The notes under the pieces are model-generated. The model made no database searches. It was not told the DNA's origin and saw only the letters and a program-made list of their open reading frames with translations. The translations under genes and the position numbers were made by a program. A stretch of 64,000 bases of DNA from Terriglobales bacterium. Lineage in GTDB: Bacteria > Acidobacteriota > Terriglobia > Terriglobales > Acidobacteriaceae. Positions 9,508-19,115 of this stretch are shown piece by piece (within the stretch, counting starts at the first letter, position 1; each line of letters opens with the position of its first letter). The stretch is taken from positions 62,001 through 126,000 of the forward strand of contig DATMAB010000013.1 in assembly GCA_035573675.1 (NCBI GenBank), read 5' to 3'.

Positions 9508-12500
9508 GCTTCACTCCTCAGGGCGGCGGCCGCGGCTTCCGGGCTGCCGACGACCGGCAGCCGGATCTTGAACCACGCGCCGGGCTGGGTAGTGTTGTTG
9601 GCGCAAGTGATGTCCCCGCCGTGCTCGCGCACGATGCCGTAGCAGATGCTTAGGCCGAGGCCTGTACCCTTCCCGACCTCTTTTGTGGTGAAGAAAGGAT
9701 CGAAGATGCGCTCAGGGTAAGCGATGCCGCTGCCGTTGTCGCGGAAGGTGATTTCCACGAAGCCGTTCACGCAGCCGGTCTCGATCTCGATGTGGCCGCG
9801 GCGGCCGGTTTCACGCACGGCGTCGTAGGCGTTGTTGAGTATGTTAAGGAACACCTGCTGGAGCTGGTGGGAATCGCCCACGATGTCGGGGAGGTTCTCC
9901 TCGATGTGCTCCACGACATCCACGCCGTGGCTGGAGAAGTCGTAGGAGCGGAGCTGCAGGGTGCGCCGCAGGATGGTGTTCACCTGCATGGGCTTGCGCT
10001 GCGGCGGCATCTGGCGGGCGAAGCTCAGCAGGTTCTGCACGATGACCTTGGTGCGCTGCGCCTCCTGGATGATGAGCCGCAGGTCGCCGCGCGCGGAGTC
10101 GGGAACATCGGGCTGGTCGGCCAGCAGTTCCGCGAAGCCGAGGATGGCGGTGAGCGGGTTGTTCACCTCGTGGGCCACGCCGCTGACCAACTGGCCGACG
10201 GCCGCCATCTTCTCGGTATGGCGGAGCTTGGCCTGCAGCATGGCGGCGTCGGTGACGTCGGTCATGACGGCCACGATGCTGGTGGGGTTGCCCTGGTCGT
10301 CGCGCATGGGGCTGAGGTTAACGGAGAACTGGGCGGCGCCGCCGTCGCCGCGCAGGAAGGGCAGCTCGAGATTATCCACCTGCTGGCCGTTAAGCGTGGC
10401 GGCGAAGGCCTCCGCCAGGCGGGCGCGCCGCGGCGGGGCGACGAACTCCTCCAGGCGGTGGCCGAGCAGGTCGTTTTCCTTGTAGGCGCCGGCCTCGAAG
10501 CAGCGGCGGTTGGCGTAGCTGATGAGCCCGGCGGTATCCACCACCATGATCATGCTCTGGGTGTTGTTGAGGATCTTACGGTTGAAGTCGCGCTCGCGCT
10601 GCAGTTGCGACTGGAAGGTCTTGAGCTCGGTGATGTCGAGGATGACGCCGCGGTACTGCACCACGCGGCCCTGCGGATCGCGCACCGCGATGGCGTTCTG
10701 CAGGGTGTGGATGAGCGAGCCGTCCTTGCGGCGCAGCGTCTCCTCGAAGTTGCGCAGCACGCCGGCGCGATCGATGGCTTCGCTGAAGCGCTGGCGCTGG
10801 CCGGAGGAGGTGTAGAGCTGCGTGGGGATATCGACCTGCAACAGCTCCTCGCGGCTGGCGTAGCCCAGCATGCGGACCAGGGCGTCGTTGACTTCGATGA
10901 AGCGGCCCTCGGGCGTGGAGAAGAACAGGCCTTCCTGGATGTTATCGAACAGCTCGCGGTAGCGACGCTCGGCCTCGCGGCGGTCGCTGATGTCCTTGAG
11001 GATGTGGATGGTCTGCAGCGCCTCTTCATGCTCCCCGTGCAGGCGCGAGGTGGAAATCAGGTAGGTCCGCTCCAGCGCGGGATGGATGTATTCATCGCCG
11101 GCCTCGGCGCTGGAGCGGCAGAAGGGACAGGGGTGGCCGGAACCGGTCTCGGACGTGATGGAAACCAGGGCGCGCATGGTGACGCCGATGAGTTCCGCCG
11201 GGTGCACGCCGATGAAGTCCGCCAGGGTGCGATTCACGCGCAGGATGCGGTTGTTCTCGTCATGCACGACGATGAAGTCGGTGATGGCGTCGAAGATCTC
11301 CGTCCACTGCTTGCTGGAGTTCTCCATGCGGGAGAACATGAGCGCATTCTCCACCGCGACGGCGGCGTGGCCGGCCAGCGCTTCGAGCAGCGAGCGATCG
11401 GGAGCAGAAAGCGGGCGGCCGCGCTCGGCGAGGCACAGCATGCCGAGCAACTCGCCTTTCGGCCCCGCCAGGCGCGCAACGGCCAGGTCGGTCCAGCCCA
11501 GCGAGGATGCGACCGCGGGCGTAAGCAGCTCGGAAGCCGCGCCGGAAACCACCGCCTGCGGTCGCGCGGCGGCAAGGTCCGTGAGCACGGTGCCCAGACG
11601 CCGCAGCAGCGCGCGGTCATGCGTGGCCGCAGGATCGTTCAGGAAAGAGACCTCGAGGGCCTTGCCTTGGGCGAGCGCCATGGCGGCGGTGCGCGCACCC
11701 AGCATCTCGGCTGAGCGCACGGTGAAACTGCGGATGAAATCAGGCAGGCGGAACGAGGAGTTCAGCTCACGGGCCAGACCCATCAGGCTCTCGGCGCGCT
11801 GCCGGTGCTGCTCGGAAAGGCGGAGGTTGGCGGCCGAGTCCAGCGCCATGGCGAGCTGGGCGGCCAGCGCCGAGGCGCGGCGGACGTCTTCCTGCGTGAT
11901 GATGCCGCCGCTGGTGCGGTCGAGCAGGGCGAACAGGCCGTGAACCTCGCCGTCGTTCCCGGGCAGCGGAACAAGCAGATATTGCCGCGCGGAGAACGCT
12001 GGCGAAGCGGTGAGCCCGGTCTCGGGTCCCTGGCTGGCGTCGTCACACCAGAAAGGCTCGCGGGTGGCGAAGACGCGTTGCGCCAGCCGGGGCCGCAGCT
12101 CGACGTGAACCTCGCGGCCCTGGCCTTCATCGGCCAGCCAGCGCACGTGGCAGGCTTCTCCCTCGCGAACGGCAACGAAGGCGCGGGCGAAGCCGAGAAA
12201 ATCGGCGGCCCGAACCAGGAATCCGGGCAGATTGCGCTGGATGCCGCCAGCCGCGCCGAGGTCGGCAGCCATCTCCACCAGTTGACGAAGTTCGCCGGAC
12301 TGCGCGCTCACGGTGGCGCTCAACTCTGCGTTCGACAGCGCCAGCGAGGAAGTGTTGGCCAGCGCGCTGATGAGCGCCTTCTGCGCGGCATCGAAGGTCT
12401 GCCGTGGACGCGAGACCACCAGCAGGGCGCCGGAACTGCGCGGAGTGCGCAGGGGCACCGCCACCGCCTGTCCCGAAGGCAGCAGTTCTTCCAGGCCGTT

Positions 12501-12884
12501 GCTGGAGGAGAGGGAGCCCGTCACCAGCTCGCCGCTCTCGCCGGCGCGCGAGACCAGGTCCTGCGCCGCGCTCCAGTCGTGCTGCTGGAACGCAGCGGTG
12601 ATGGCTTGGGCAAGCTGGGGACTTTCAGCAGCGGAGGCCAGCGGGCGGAGGCTGTCGCCGTCACGCAGCAGCAGGACGGCAAATCGGCCACGACTCAGAT
12701 CGACGACTGCCCCAGCCAGGGCGCGCAGAGAGACGGAGATATCTACGCGGGAGTTAAGAATGCGGGCACACTCGGCCAGGACCCGGGCACGGCGAAGTTC
12801 GGCGTCATCCGCCACAGCCGGCAGCCTGCCCTCCTCTTCCAAGCCAGCCGCAGCGGTACCCAGGGTCTTGCGGGGATTGCCCAT
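9504..12884 (-). CDS. soluble multi-GAF/PAS sensor histidine kinase
   Basis: 1126 residues from the ATG at 12884. No membrane segments are seen, so it senses a cytoplasmic signal. The order appears to be three GAF-type regions (about 15-180, 195-350, 370-520), three PAS/PAC regions (about 530-640, 650-765, 770-885), a HisKA box with His905 in VAHEVNNPLTAILGF, and an ATPase domain with NILNNAYDA, DNGSGI and GKGTGLGLSI. The first PAS holds a GHPCPFCRSS cysteine cluster that could bind metal or respond to redox; that is a guess. The open frame continues to 13193, but that part crosses the activator site and the divergent sigma-54 promoter and is poor protein, so I start at 12884. No good Shine-Dalgarno is visible. 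It pairs with the receiver and NtrC-type regulator downstream. Confidence 0.9.
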   Translation of the reverse strand: MGNPRKTLGTAAAGLEEEGRLPAVADDAELRRARVLAECARILNSRVDISVSLRALAGAVVDLSRGRFAVLLLRDGDSLRPLASAAESPQLAQAITAAFQQHDWSAAQDLVSRAGESGELVTGSLSSSNGLEELLPSGQAVAVPLRTPRSSGALLVVSRPRQTFDAAQKALISALANTSSLALSNAELSATVSAQSGELRQLVEMAADLGAAGGIQRNLPGFLVRAADFLGFARAFVAVREGEACHVRWLADEGQGREVHVELRPRLAQRVFATREPFWCDDASQGPETGLTASPAFSARQYLLVPLPGNDGEVHGLFALLDRTSGGIITQEDVRRASALAAQLAMALDSAANLRLSEQHRQRAESLMGLARELNSSFRLPDFIRSFTVRSAEMLGARTAAMALAQGKALEVSFLNDPAATHDRALLRRLGTVLTDLAAARPQAVVSGAASELLTPAVASSLGWTDLAVARLAGPKGELLGMLCLAERGRPLSAPDRSLLEALAGHAAVAVENALMFSRMENSSKQWTEIFDAITDFIVVHDENNRILRVNRTLADFIGVHPAELIGVTMRALVSITSETGSGHPCPFCRSSAEAGDEYIHPALERTYLISTSRLHGEHEEALQTIHILKDISDRREAERRYRELFDNIQEGLFFSTPEGRFIEVNDALVRMLGYASREELLQVDIPTQLYTSSGQRQRFSEAIDRAGVLRNFEETLRRKDGSLIHTLQNAIAVRDPQGRVVQYRGVILDITELKTFQSQLQRERDFNRKILNNTQSMIMVVDTAGLISYANRRCFEAGAYKENDLLGHRLEEFVAPPRRARLAEAFAATLNGQQVDNLELPFLRGDGGAAQFSVNLSPMRDDQGNPTSIVAVMTDVTDAAMLQAKLRHTEKMAAVGQLVSGVAHEVNNPLTAILGFAELLADQPDVPDSARGDLRLIIQEAQRTKVIVQNLLSFARQMPPQRKPMQVNTILRRTLQLRSYDFSSHGVDVVEHIEENLPDIVGDSHQLQQVFLNILNNAYDAVRETGRRGHIEIETGCVNGFVEITFRDNGSGIAYPERIFDPFFTTKEVGKGTGLGLSICYGIVREHGGDITCANNTTQPGAWFKIRLPVVGSPEAAAAALRSEA

Positions 12885-13001
12885 AAGGTCAAGCGGATCA
12901 ACGCCAAAGCCACGGTAATCCGCTATCTCAATTTGAGTCAAGCAAAGAAACCGAGGGGTGCCGATACAGCAACATTGGGCAAAGACGGCGATGGGCAATT
13001 T

Positions 13002-13049
13002 CGTCTCAGGCTGAGATGGCAGGGGGCGGCCGGAGCCATGAATGAGACG
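13002..13049. promoter_or_regulatory. activator (UAS) palindrome between the divergent operons
   Basis: CGTCTCAGGCTGAGAT at 13002-13017 is GTCTCA-N3-TGAGAY, nearly identical to the site at 4428-4442. A TGAGACG half-site follows at 13043-13049. It lies about 145-160 bp upstream of the sigma-54 promoter at 13162 and also upstream of the kinase operon on the other strand, so it could serve both. Confidence 0.6.
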
Positions 13050-13161
13050 CGAGAGGCGACCGACAGTGCTGCTCAATCGGCCGTGCAGGACGCCGATAAG
13101 TGACTGGCGAGTCAGGATGTTATGGGCAATCGGCTGTCGCTTGTCAACAACCGTCCAACAC

Positions 13162-13178
13162 TGGCACCGCCCGTGCAT
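13162..13178 (+). promoter_or_regulatory. sigma-54 promoter for the second chemosensory operon
   Basis: TGGCACCGCCCGTGCAT matches TGGCAC-N5-TTGCA with one change in the -12 element. GG and GC are 10 bases apart. The predicted start near 13189 gives a 30-base leader carrying AGGAGG at 13205-13210 ahead of the GTG at 13219. Confidence 0.8.
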
Positions 13179-13218
13179 ACCTGGGTTCGGCATTCACTTT
13201 TTTCAGGAGGAGTCCCTC

Positions 13219-13560
13219 GTGTCCATGAACATTCTCAAGCGCGCTGCCGCGGTCGCCCTGATGGCTGTAGCTGGAATTTCCACGCTGGCCGCCGAGCCGA
13301 ACACCGAAAGCACTCGCAAGGTCAAGACGCGCGTGCAGCCGACCTACCCTGCCATGGCCCGGAAGATGAATGTCGCCGGCTCGGTAAAAGTCGAGGTGGT
13401 GGTGGCGCCCAGCGGTGAGATCAAATCCACGAAAGTGATCGGCGGCCATCCGCTGCTGGTCAACGCGGCGGTCGACGCCCTGAAACAGTGGAAGTACGAA
13501 CCGGCGGGAGAAGAGACCACCAGCATCGTCGAGTTCCGCTTCAATCCCGCAAACCAGTAG
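13219..13560 (+). CDS. secreted TonB C-terminal-domain protein
   Basis: 113 residues from a GTG at 13219 that lies 8 bases after AGGAGG; an ATG two codons later is the alternative. A signal peptide (MNILKRAAAVALMAVAGIS, cleaved after about LAAE) is followed directly by a TonB_C fold: QPTYPAMARKMNVAGSVKV, VVAPSGEIKSTKVIGGHPLL and AVDALKQWKYEPA. There is no N-terminal membrane anchor and no Pro-rich spacer, so it cannot be a classical TonB that spans the periplasm. It is the first gene after the sigma-54 promoter and stands 25 bp before the MCP gene, so it may be a periplasmic partner or sensor for that receptor; this is inference. Confidence 0.85.
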   Translation: MSMNILKRAAAVALMAVAGISTLAAEPNTESTRKVKTRVQPTYPAMARKMNVAGSVKVEVVVAPSGEIKSTKVIGGHPLLVNAAVDALKQWKYEPAGEETTSIVEFRFNPANQ

Positions 13561-13585
13561 GACGAGCCCTCACGGAGGCGCAGTC

Positions 13586-15619
13586 ATGAGTATCGGCAGA
13601 AAGATTTACCTGGGCTTCGGGGCGGTCCTCGGGATCGTCGTGTTGCTTCTGGTGGTGAACATCGCGGCGGTGCAGTGGGAACACTCGGCCCGGCGCACGG
13701 CGGCCCGGGCGGTCGAGACCATGCGGCTGGCGGAGAGCATCCAGTTCCAGATGATGCAAAACCGCCTCTACCTGGCCAACTATCTGCAGAGCGGCGACAC
13801 GCGCGAGGCCGACTCCGTGCAGAGCGGATATGCGCGGCTGACCGACCTGCTGAAGCAAGCCGAGGAGAAATCCAACTCCGACCAGCAGCGCTCCGCCTTT
13901 ACGCGATTCCGCGACGCGGAGCGCGAATGGCTGGCGAACTTCGCCACTCCCCTGATTGAAAAGCGCAAGGAAGTGGATGCCGGCAACATGACCGTGGCCG
14001 ACCTGCAGGTCTTCTACCTGCAACTGGATCCTGGGGAGTGGCTGCGCAAGTCCACCGAACCGCTGGCGGAAGCCGGGCAGGCGGCGCACAAGGCGCTGGA
14101 GGAATCGGACAAATCGAGCCGCACGGCGGCCACGTTCACCACAGTCGCCACTACAGTAGGCACGATGCTGGCGATGCTCTGCGGGCTGTGGATCGCCTAC
14201 GTGACCACGCGCTCCATCGTGCAGCCGCTGGGACAGTTGATCGCGGCGGCGCGCCAGATCGGCAACTCCGGCGACCTCGACCACAAAGTGGAGATCGAGC
14301 GTTCGGATGAGATCGGCGAACTGGCCCAGACCTTCAACAGCATGGTCGAGTACCTGCGCGAGATGGCGCAGCACTCGGAAAGCATCGCAGGCGGCGACCT
14401 GACGGTGGAGATCGAGCCACGCTCGCCCAAAGACACCCTGGCCCATGCCTTCCGTTCCATGATCGAGGGCCTGCGCTCGCTGGCGCGCGACGTGCGCGAC
14501 AGCGCCTCACAGGTCTCCAGCGGCGCCATGCAGGTGGCGCAAGCCTCGGAAGAATCCGCCAAAGTGAGCGTGCAGGCGTCATCCGCCATCGATGAAGTCT
14601 CCAGCACGATGCACGAGATGAGCATCAACGTGCAGAACATGGTGAAGAACACGCAGATGCAGGCTTCGAGCGTGAGCGAGACCTCGGCATCCATCGACCA
14701 GATGGTGGCCTCCATCCAGCGCGTGGCGGACACCGCCCGCGTGCTGCTGGACATCTCCCAGCGCTCGCGCGAGGAAGTGCAGAACGGCATCGCCACCATG
14801 GACAAAGCCACCGAGGGGCTGACCCGCATCAACGGCTCCATCCATGCCTCGGCGGAGATCATCGGCGTGCTCGGCAACCGGGCCGACGACATCGGCAAGA
14901 TCATCGAAGTCATCGACGACCTAGCCGAGCAGACCAACCTGCTGGCGCTGAACGCCGCCATCGAAGCGGCGCGCGCCGGTGAGCACGGGCTGGGCTTCGC
15001 CGTAGTCGCCGATGAAGTCCGCAAGCTGGCGGAAAAATCGGCGCAATCCACCAAGGAGATCAGCGAGCTCATCCAGAGCATCCAGAAGGAAGCCCGCAAG
15101 GCGGTGGAGAACATGGAAAAGTCCACCGTCATCGTGAACGACGGGCTGACGCTGGGCGGCGACCTGAACCAGGCGCTGAAGCGCATCTCCAGCGTGGTCA
15201 CCGAGGTCTACAAGTTCGCGCAGGAGATCGGCGCAGCCACCAACGAGCAGTCGCACGGCTCGTCGCAGATCGCCAAAGCCACCACGCGCCTGAACGAGAT
15301 CACGCACGAGATCAATTCTTCGGTGGAGGAACAGGCCTCGGGCGCGCGCGGCGTGATGAAAGCCATGGAAAAGATGCGCGAGCTGGTGGGTCAGTCCACC
15401 TCCGGTTCCACGGAACTGGCGGCCTCGGCCGAGCAGATGTCGCGCATGTCGCGCGCGCTGCTGGAGGTGATGGACCGCTTCTCGATCGACGCGCACCAGA
15501 CCGGCAACGGCAACGGGCATGGTCCCAACGGCAACGGGCGGAAGAGCATGGCGCGCAAACCGAAGGGGGAGTACCAGCCGGCGGAGGCGTCGCGCTACGC
15601 CGCGGCGTCGCGCTCCTAG
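13586..15619 (+). CDS. methyl-accepting chemotaxis protein with periplasmic helical sensor
   Basis: 677 residues. The first membrane segment is at about 8-30 and the second at about 187-210, enclosing a periplasmic region of some 155 residues that looks like a four-helix-bundle sensor. HAMP follows (about 211-263), and a second HAMP-like stretch (SIAGGDLTVEIEP) near 265-275. The signalling tip is [20 protein letters not shown] followed by [20 protein letters not shown] (about 440-480). The C-terminus is Asn/Gly/His-rich (GNGNGHGPNGNG) and basic, like the tail of the receptor at 1878-3344, and lacks an NWETF tether. A GGAGG precedes the ATG. The second gene of the sigma-54 operon, it is followed by cheW after 15 bp. 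Confidence 0.95.
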   Translation: MSIGRKIYLGFGAVLGIVVLLLVVNIAAVQWEHSARRTAARAVETMRLAESIQFQMMQNRLYLANYLQSGDTREADSVQSGYARLTDLLKQAEEKSNSDQQRSAFTRFRDAEREWLANFATPLIEKRKEVDAGNMTVADLQVFYLQLDPGEWLRKSTEPLAEAGQAAHKALEESDKSSRTAATFTTVATTVGTMLAMLCGLWIAYVTTRSIVQPLGQLIAAARQIGNSGDLDHKVEIERSDEIGELAQTFNSMVEYLREMAQHSESIAGGDLTVEIEPRSPKDTLAHAFRSMIEGLRSLARDVRDSASQVSSGAMQVAQASEESAKVSVQASSAIDEVSSTMHEMSINVQNMVKNTQMQASSVSETSASIDQMVASIQRVADTARVLLDISQRSREEVQNGIATMDKATEGLTRINGSIHASAEIIGVLGNRADDIGKIIEVIDDLAEQTNLLALNAAIEAARAGEHGLGFAVVADEVRKLAEKSAQSTKEISELIQSIQKEARKAVENMEKSTVIVNDGLTLGGDLNQALKRISSVVTEVYKFAQEIGAATNEQSHGSSQIAKATTRLNEITHEINSSVEEQASGARGVMKAMEKMRELVGQSTSGSTELAASAEQMSRMSRALLEVMDRFSIDAHQTGNGNGHGPNGNGRKSMARKPKGEYQPAEASRYAAASRS

Positions 15620-15634
15620 GCGAAGGGAAAAGTC

Positions 15635-16120
15635 ATGGCCAGGGAGATGCACATCGTCGGATTCCGGGTCGGGCGTGAGCTGTTCGGCGTGCCCATCCAC
15701 CTGGTGCACGAGATCGTGCGCGTGCCCGAGATCACCTCGGTGCCCGATGCTCCCAGTTGCGTCGAGGGCGTGATCAACCTGCGCGGACGCATCGTTCCGG
15801 TGCTGGATCTGCGGAAACGCTTTGGCGAGCGCGAGGTCCGCCCCCACAAGAAGAACCGCATCCTGGTGGCGGAACTGGACGGCCGCATGGTCGGGCTGGT
15901 GGTCGATGCCGCGAGCGAAGTCCTGAAGCTTCCCGAAACGGAGATCGAGCCGGCACCCGGTGTGTTCCAAGAAGGCGAGCGCAGCTACGTCACCGGAGTG
16001 GGCAAGCTCGATGGTCGGCTGGTGATCCTGGTGGACCTGGCGCGAGTGCTGGAACGCGGTGAACTGCGGCAACTGGCGGAGGCCGCCGAAGCGGCCACTG
16101 TCCCCGCTGGAGCCCGCTGA
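15635..16120 (+). CDS. cheW: CheW coupling protein
   Basis: 161 residues, a single CheW domain: FRVGRELFGVPIHLVHEIVR, then GVINLRGRIVPVLDLRKRFG (the core G-VINLRG-xxxPVxDL motif) and GRMVGLVVDAASEVLKL. A C-terminal Ala-rich tail is variable. It links the receptor encoded just upstream to the CheA encoded at 17067-19115. It is the only CheW of this operon and is distinct from the one at 3371-3886, so each system has its own coupler. Confidence 0.95.
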   Translation: MAREMHIVGFRVGRELFGVPIHLVHEIVRVPEITSVPDAPSCVEGVINLRGRIVPVLDLRKRFGEREVRPHKKNRILVAELDGRMVGLVVDAASEVLKLPETEIEPAPGVFQEGERSYVTGVGKLDGRLVILVDLARVLERGELRQLAEAAEAATVPAGAR

Positions 16121-16164
16121 AGGCGGAAAGCGGCGAACAACAAGATCGGTATCAGCGAGACCCT

Positions 16165-17070
16165 ATGGCAACGTCGACTCTTGCAGTCCAGCTCACCGAA
16201 GCCGAACTGAAACTGCTGCAGACCCTCATCTACCAGGAATGCGGCATGTACTTCGATGAGCGGCGCGTGCATTTCCTCCAGGACCGCCTGCAGCGCCGGC
16301 TGAAAGCCACCCAGCTCGACACCTTCTATCACTACTACCGGCTGCTCACCAGCCGCGAGGGCAAAAACGAACTGGGCGCGCTGCTGGAAAACCTGACCGT
16401 CAACGAGACCAGCTTTTTCCGCAACAAGCCCCAGCTCGATCTCTTCCACAAGACCATCCTGGAAGAGATGCTGAACCGCAAGCAGGAACGGCGCGATTTC
16501 ACGTTGCGCATCTGGAGCGCAGGCTGCTCCACCGGCCAGGAGCCCTACACGCTGGCCATCCTGGTGGCCGACGCGCTGGCCTACTACTACCTGCGCAATC
16601 CCCTGCCCTTCGAGATGCCGACGCCCAAGCCGCTGATCCCGCCGCCGTGGAAGGTGGAGATCCTGGCCTCGGACATCAGCTACAGCGTGCTGCGCGCCGG
16701 GCAGGAAGGCATCTACCCCGAGCACCAGATGGATGCCGTGGACTACTCCTACCGGCTTCGCTACTTCGACAAGGTGGGCGACCGTTACGCGGTGAAGAAG
16801 GCCGTGAAGGACCTGGTCCACTTCGACTTCCACAACCTGAAAACCGAGTTTCTGCCGCAGCGCAACGACTTCATCTTCTGCCGCAACGTGATGATCTACT
16901 TCGACGAAGCCGAGCAGAAGCGCCTGATCGACAAGTTCTACCGCTGCCTGAACCCGTACGGCTACCTGTTTGTGGGACACGCCGAGAGCCTGTTTGGCCT
17001 GACCGACAAGTTCCGCATGATCCACCAGAACAACGGCACCTGCTACCAGCGCATCGAGGTGAACGCGTGA
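16165..17070 (+). CDS. cheR: CheR chemoreceptor methyltransferase
   Basis: 301 residues. N-terminal helical domain with LIYQECGMYFDERRVHFLQD, then LTVNETSFFRNKPQLD, and the SAM-binding IWSAGCSTGQEPYTLAIL, followed by EILASDIS and FIFCRNVMIYFD. These are the standard CheR motifs in order. The insertion LRNPLPFEMPTPKPLIPPP between the SAM loop and the next strand is longer than in E. coli CheR. The stop overlaps the GTG start of cheA by 4 bp (GTGA), so both are coupled. It would methylate the receptor at 13586-15619. Confidence 0.95.
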   Translation: MATSTLAVQLTEAELKLLQTLIYQECGMYFDERRVHFLQDRLQRRLKATQLDTFYHYYRLLTSREGKNELGALLENLTVNETSFFRNKPQLDLFHKTILEEMLNRKQERRDFTLRIWSAGCSTGQEPYTLAILVADALAYYYLRNPLPFEMPTPKPLIPPPWKVEILASDISYSVLRAGQEGIYPEHQMDAVDYSYRLRYFDKVGDRYAVKKAVKDLVHFDFHNLKTEFLPQRNDFIFCRNVMIYFDEAEQKRLIDKFYRCLNPYGYLFVGHAESLFGLTDKFRMIHQNNGTCYQRIEVNA

Positions 17071-19115
17071 AGCTGTTCGACGAAGAACGCGCCGGCGAAC
17101 TCCGCGAACTCTTCTTCGAGAGCGCTCTCGAACTGCTGCAGGTGCTCAACGAGCAGGGTCTCGAGCTGGAGAAGAATCCGGGCGACGCCGAAACCGTGCG
17201 CGCGGTGCGCCGCACCGTGCACACGCTCAAGGGCGACTCCGCCGCCTGCGGCTACCGCGAGCTGAGCGAGCTGGCCCACGAACTGGAAGACGCTCTTACG
17301 CCGGAAATGGCAGCGCGCGCCGGGCGCGCCCTGGCGGAAGTGGTGCTGGGCGCCGCCGACGTCTTCGAGGCCATGCTGCGTGCCTTCCGCAGCGGCCAGC
17401 CCGTGCCCTCCGGCGAGCCGGTGCGCGTCGCCGTGCGCGCGCTCATCGAAGGCAAGCCGGAGCCCTCCCCCAAGGCATCTTCCGCTCCCAGCTTTTCCTG
17501 GTCGGAGTACGAACTGGTGGTGATAGCGGACGCAGCCCGTCAAGGCGCCGTGGTTCACAACGTGCTGGTGACTCTAGACCCACAATGCGCCATGCGCGGC
17601 GCGGCGGTACAACTGGTCCGCAACGTGCTGGACGAACTGGGCACGGTGCTGGCCATGCGGCCGGAAGAGGTGGCTCCGGAAACGCAGGTCGCAGCGGTCG
17701 AGGCCGCGCTGGCGTCGGAGCGCTCCCCGGAAACCATTGCGCAGAAGTGCCGCATCCCGGCCGTGGTGGCCGGTGTGCGCATTGAGCGCTGGACCCCGGC
17801 GGCCGAGACGGAACAAGTCGAAGCTGACTTCCCTGCCGCCGGCACGGCAGCCAGCCAGGCCACAGCCGCCACCGCGCCCGCAGAGAAACCCGGGGCGCCC
17901 CGCACTACTCTCGCCGAGAACGTGCTGCGCGTGGACGCCGAGCGCATCGACCAGGTGCTGAACCTGGTGGGCGAACTGATCATCGGCAAGTCCATGCTGC
18001 ACCAAGTGGTGCTCGACTTCGAGCGCCGCTTCCCCAAGGACCCGCTGCGCGCCCGCCTAGCGGACACGCTGGCCTTTCAGGCCCGGGTGCTGAACGACCT
18101 GCAGAAGGGCGTCATGAAAGTGCGCATGGTGCCGGCCGAGCAGCTCTTCCGCCGCTTCCCGCGCATCGTGCGCGACGTGGCCCACACGCAAGGCAAACAG
18201 GTCACAACCGTCCTCTCCGGGCAGGACACCGAACTCGACAAGAGCATCCTCGATACGCTGGCCGAGCCGCTCACGCACCTGGTACGCAACGCGGTGGACC
18301 ACGGCATCGGAACGCCGGAGGATCGAGCCGCCGCAGGCAAGCCCCGCGAGGGCACGGTGCGGCTTGACGCCTATCACCAGGGCAACCAGGTGGTCATCGA
18401 AGTAGCCGATGACGGCCGCGGCATCGACCGCAACAAGGTGATGGCCAAGGCCATCGAGCGCGGCTTAATCAGCGCCGAGGACGCCGCCCGCTTGAGCGAT
18501 TCCGAGGCCCTGGCGCTGATCTTCCATCCCGGATTGAGCACGGCCGAGCAGGTGACGGCGATTTCCGGACGCGGCGTGGGCATGGACGTAGTGAAGACCG
18601 TCGTGGACGGAATGAAGGGCACCATCAGCATCGAGAGCGAGCCCGGCCGCGGAACACGTTTCTTCCTGCGCGTGCCGCTGACGCTGGCCATCATCAAGGC
18701 GCTGCTGTTCCGCGTGGAAGAGCGCATGTACGCCGTGCCCTTGGCCTCGGTGGTAGAGATCGCACGCGCCCCGCAGTCAGAGATCCGGCGCGTGGGCGAA
18801 CACGAAGTCATCCGCCTGCGCAATGAAGTGCTGACCGTGGTGCGGCTCGACCGCCTGGCCGGACGTCCGGCCGGCATAGCGCCCAAGGTATTCGTCATCG
18901 TGGTGGCGCTGGGCGAACGCAAGTTCGGACTCATCGTGGATCGGCTGGTCGGCGAAGAAGAACTGGTCATCAAGGCGCTCGAAGACCGGCTGGTCTCGAC
19001 CGAATTCGTGAGCGGAGCTTCCATCCTGGGCGACGGTACCGTAGTGCTGATCCTGAATCTGGCTGTAGTGGTGGAGCGGCTGAGCTGCGCCGTCGAGGAG
19101 GAGGTGCCGGCATGA
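17067..19115 (+). CDS. cheA: CheA chemotaxis histidine kinase
   Basis: 682 residues from the GTG at 17067, chosen because it overlaps the cheR stop and starts the Hpt domain directly; the frame is open much further upstream only by chance. The Hpt domain (1-110) has VHTLKGDSAA with His52. An Ala/Pro-rich middle (about 130-285) takes the place of P2. Dimerisation starts at VLRVDAERIDQVLNLVGELI (about 287). The ATPase domain has HLVRNAVDHGIG, VADDGRGID and GRGVGMDVVK. A CheW-like domain ends the protein. There is one Hpt and no receiver, unlike the multi-Hpt kinase at the left edge. It phosphorylates CheB and the response regulator that follow. Confidence 0.96.
   Translation: MKLFDEERAGELRELFFESALELLQVLNEQGLELEKNPGDAETVRAVRRTVHTLKGDSAACGYRELSELAHELEDALTPEMAARAGRALAEVVLGAADVFEAMLRAFRSGQPVPSGEPVRVAVRALIEGKPEPSPKASSAPSFSWSEYELVVIADAARQGAVVHNVLVTLDPQCAMRGAAVQLVRNVLDELGTVLAMRPEEVAPETQVAAVEAALASERSPETIAQKCRIPAVVAGVRIERWTPAAETEQVEADFPAAGTAASQATAATAPAEKPGAPRTTLAENVLRVDAERIDQVLNLVGELIIGKSMLHQVVLDFERRFPKDPLRARLADTLAFQARVLNDLQKGVMKVRMVPAEQLFRRFPRIVRDVAHTQGKQVTTVLSGQDTELDKSILDTLAEPLTHLVRNAVDHGIGTPEDRAAAGKPREGTVRLDAYHQGNQVVIEVADDGRGIDRNKVMAKAIERGLISAEDAARLSDSEALALIFHPGLSTAEQVTAISGRGVGMDVVKTVVDGMKGTISIESEPGRGTRFFLRVPLTLAIIKALLFRVEERMYAVPLASVVEIARAPQSEIRRVGEHEVIRLRNEVLTVVRLDRLAGRPAGIAPKVFVIVVALGERKFGLIVDRLVGEEELVIKALEDRLVSTEFVSGASILGDGTVVLILNLAVVVERLSCAVEEEVPA

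Noticed and set aside
9792-11714. 640-residue plus-strand frame opposite the histidine kinase
   Set aside because: High-GC antisense shadow: His/Gly/Ala/Asp-rich, no domains, and the other strand has clear GAF, PAS and HisKA motifs.
12926-12939. CTCAATTTGAG palindrome as another activator site
   Set aside because: It lacks the GTCTCA arm, and no sigma-54 promoter with correct spacing was found ahead of the kinase gene.
12885-13193. Longer N-terminus of the big histidine kinase
   Set aside because: It would run through the activator palindrome and the sigma-54 promoter of the divergent operon, and the sequence (NILTRQSLIGVLHGRLSSTV) is not protein-like for this family.
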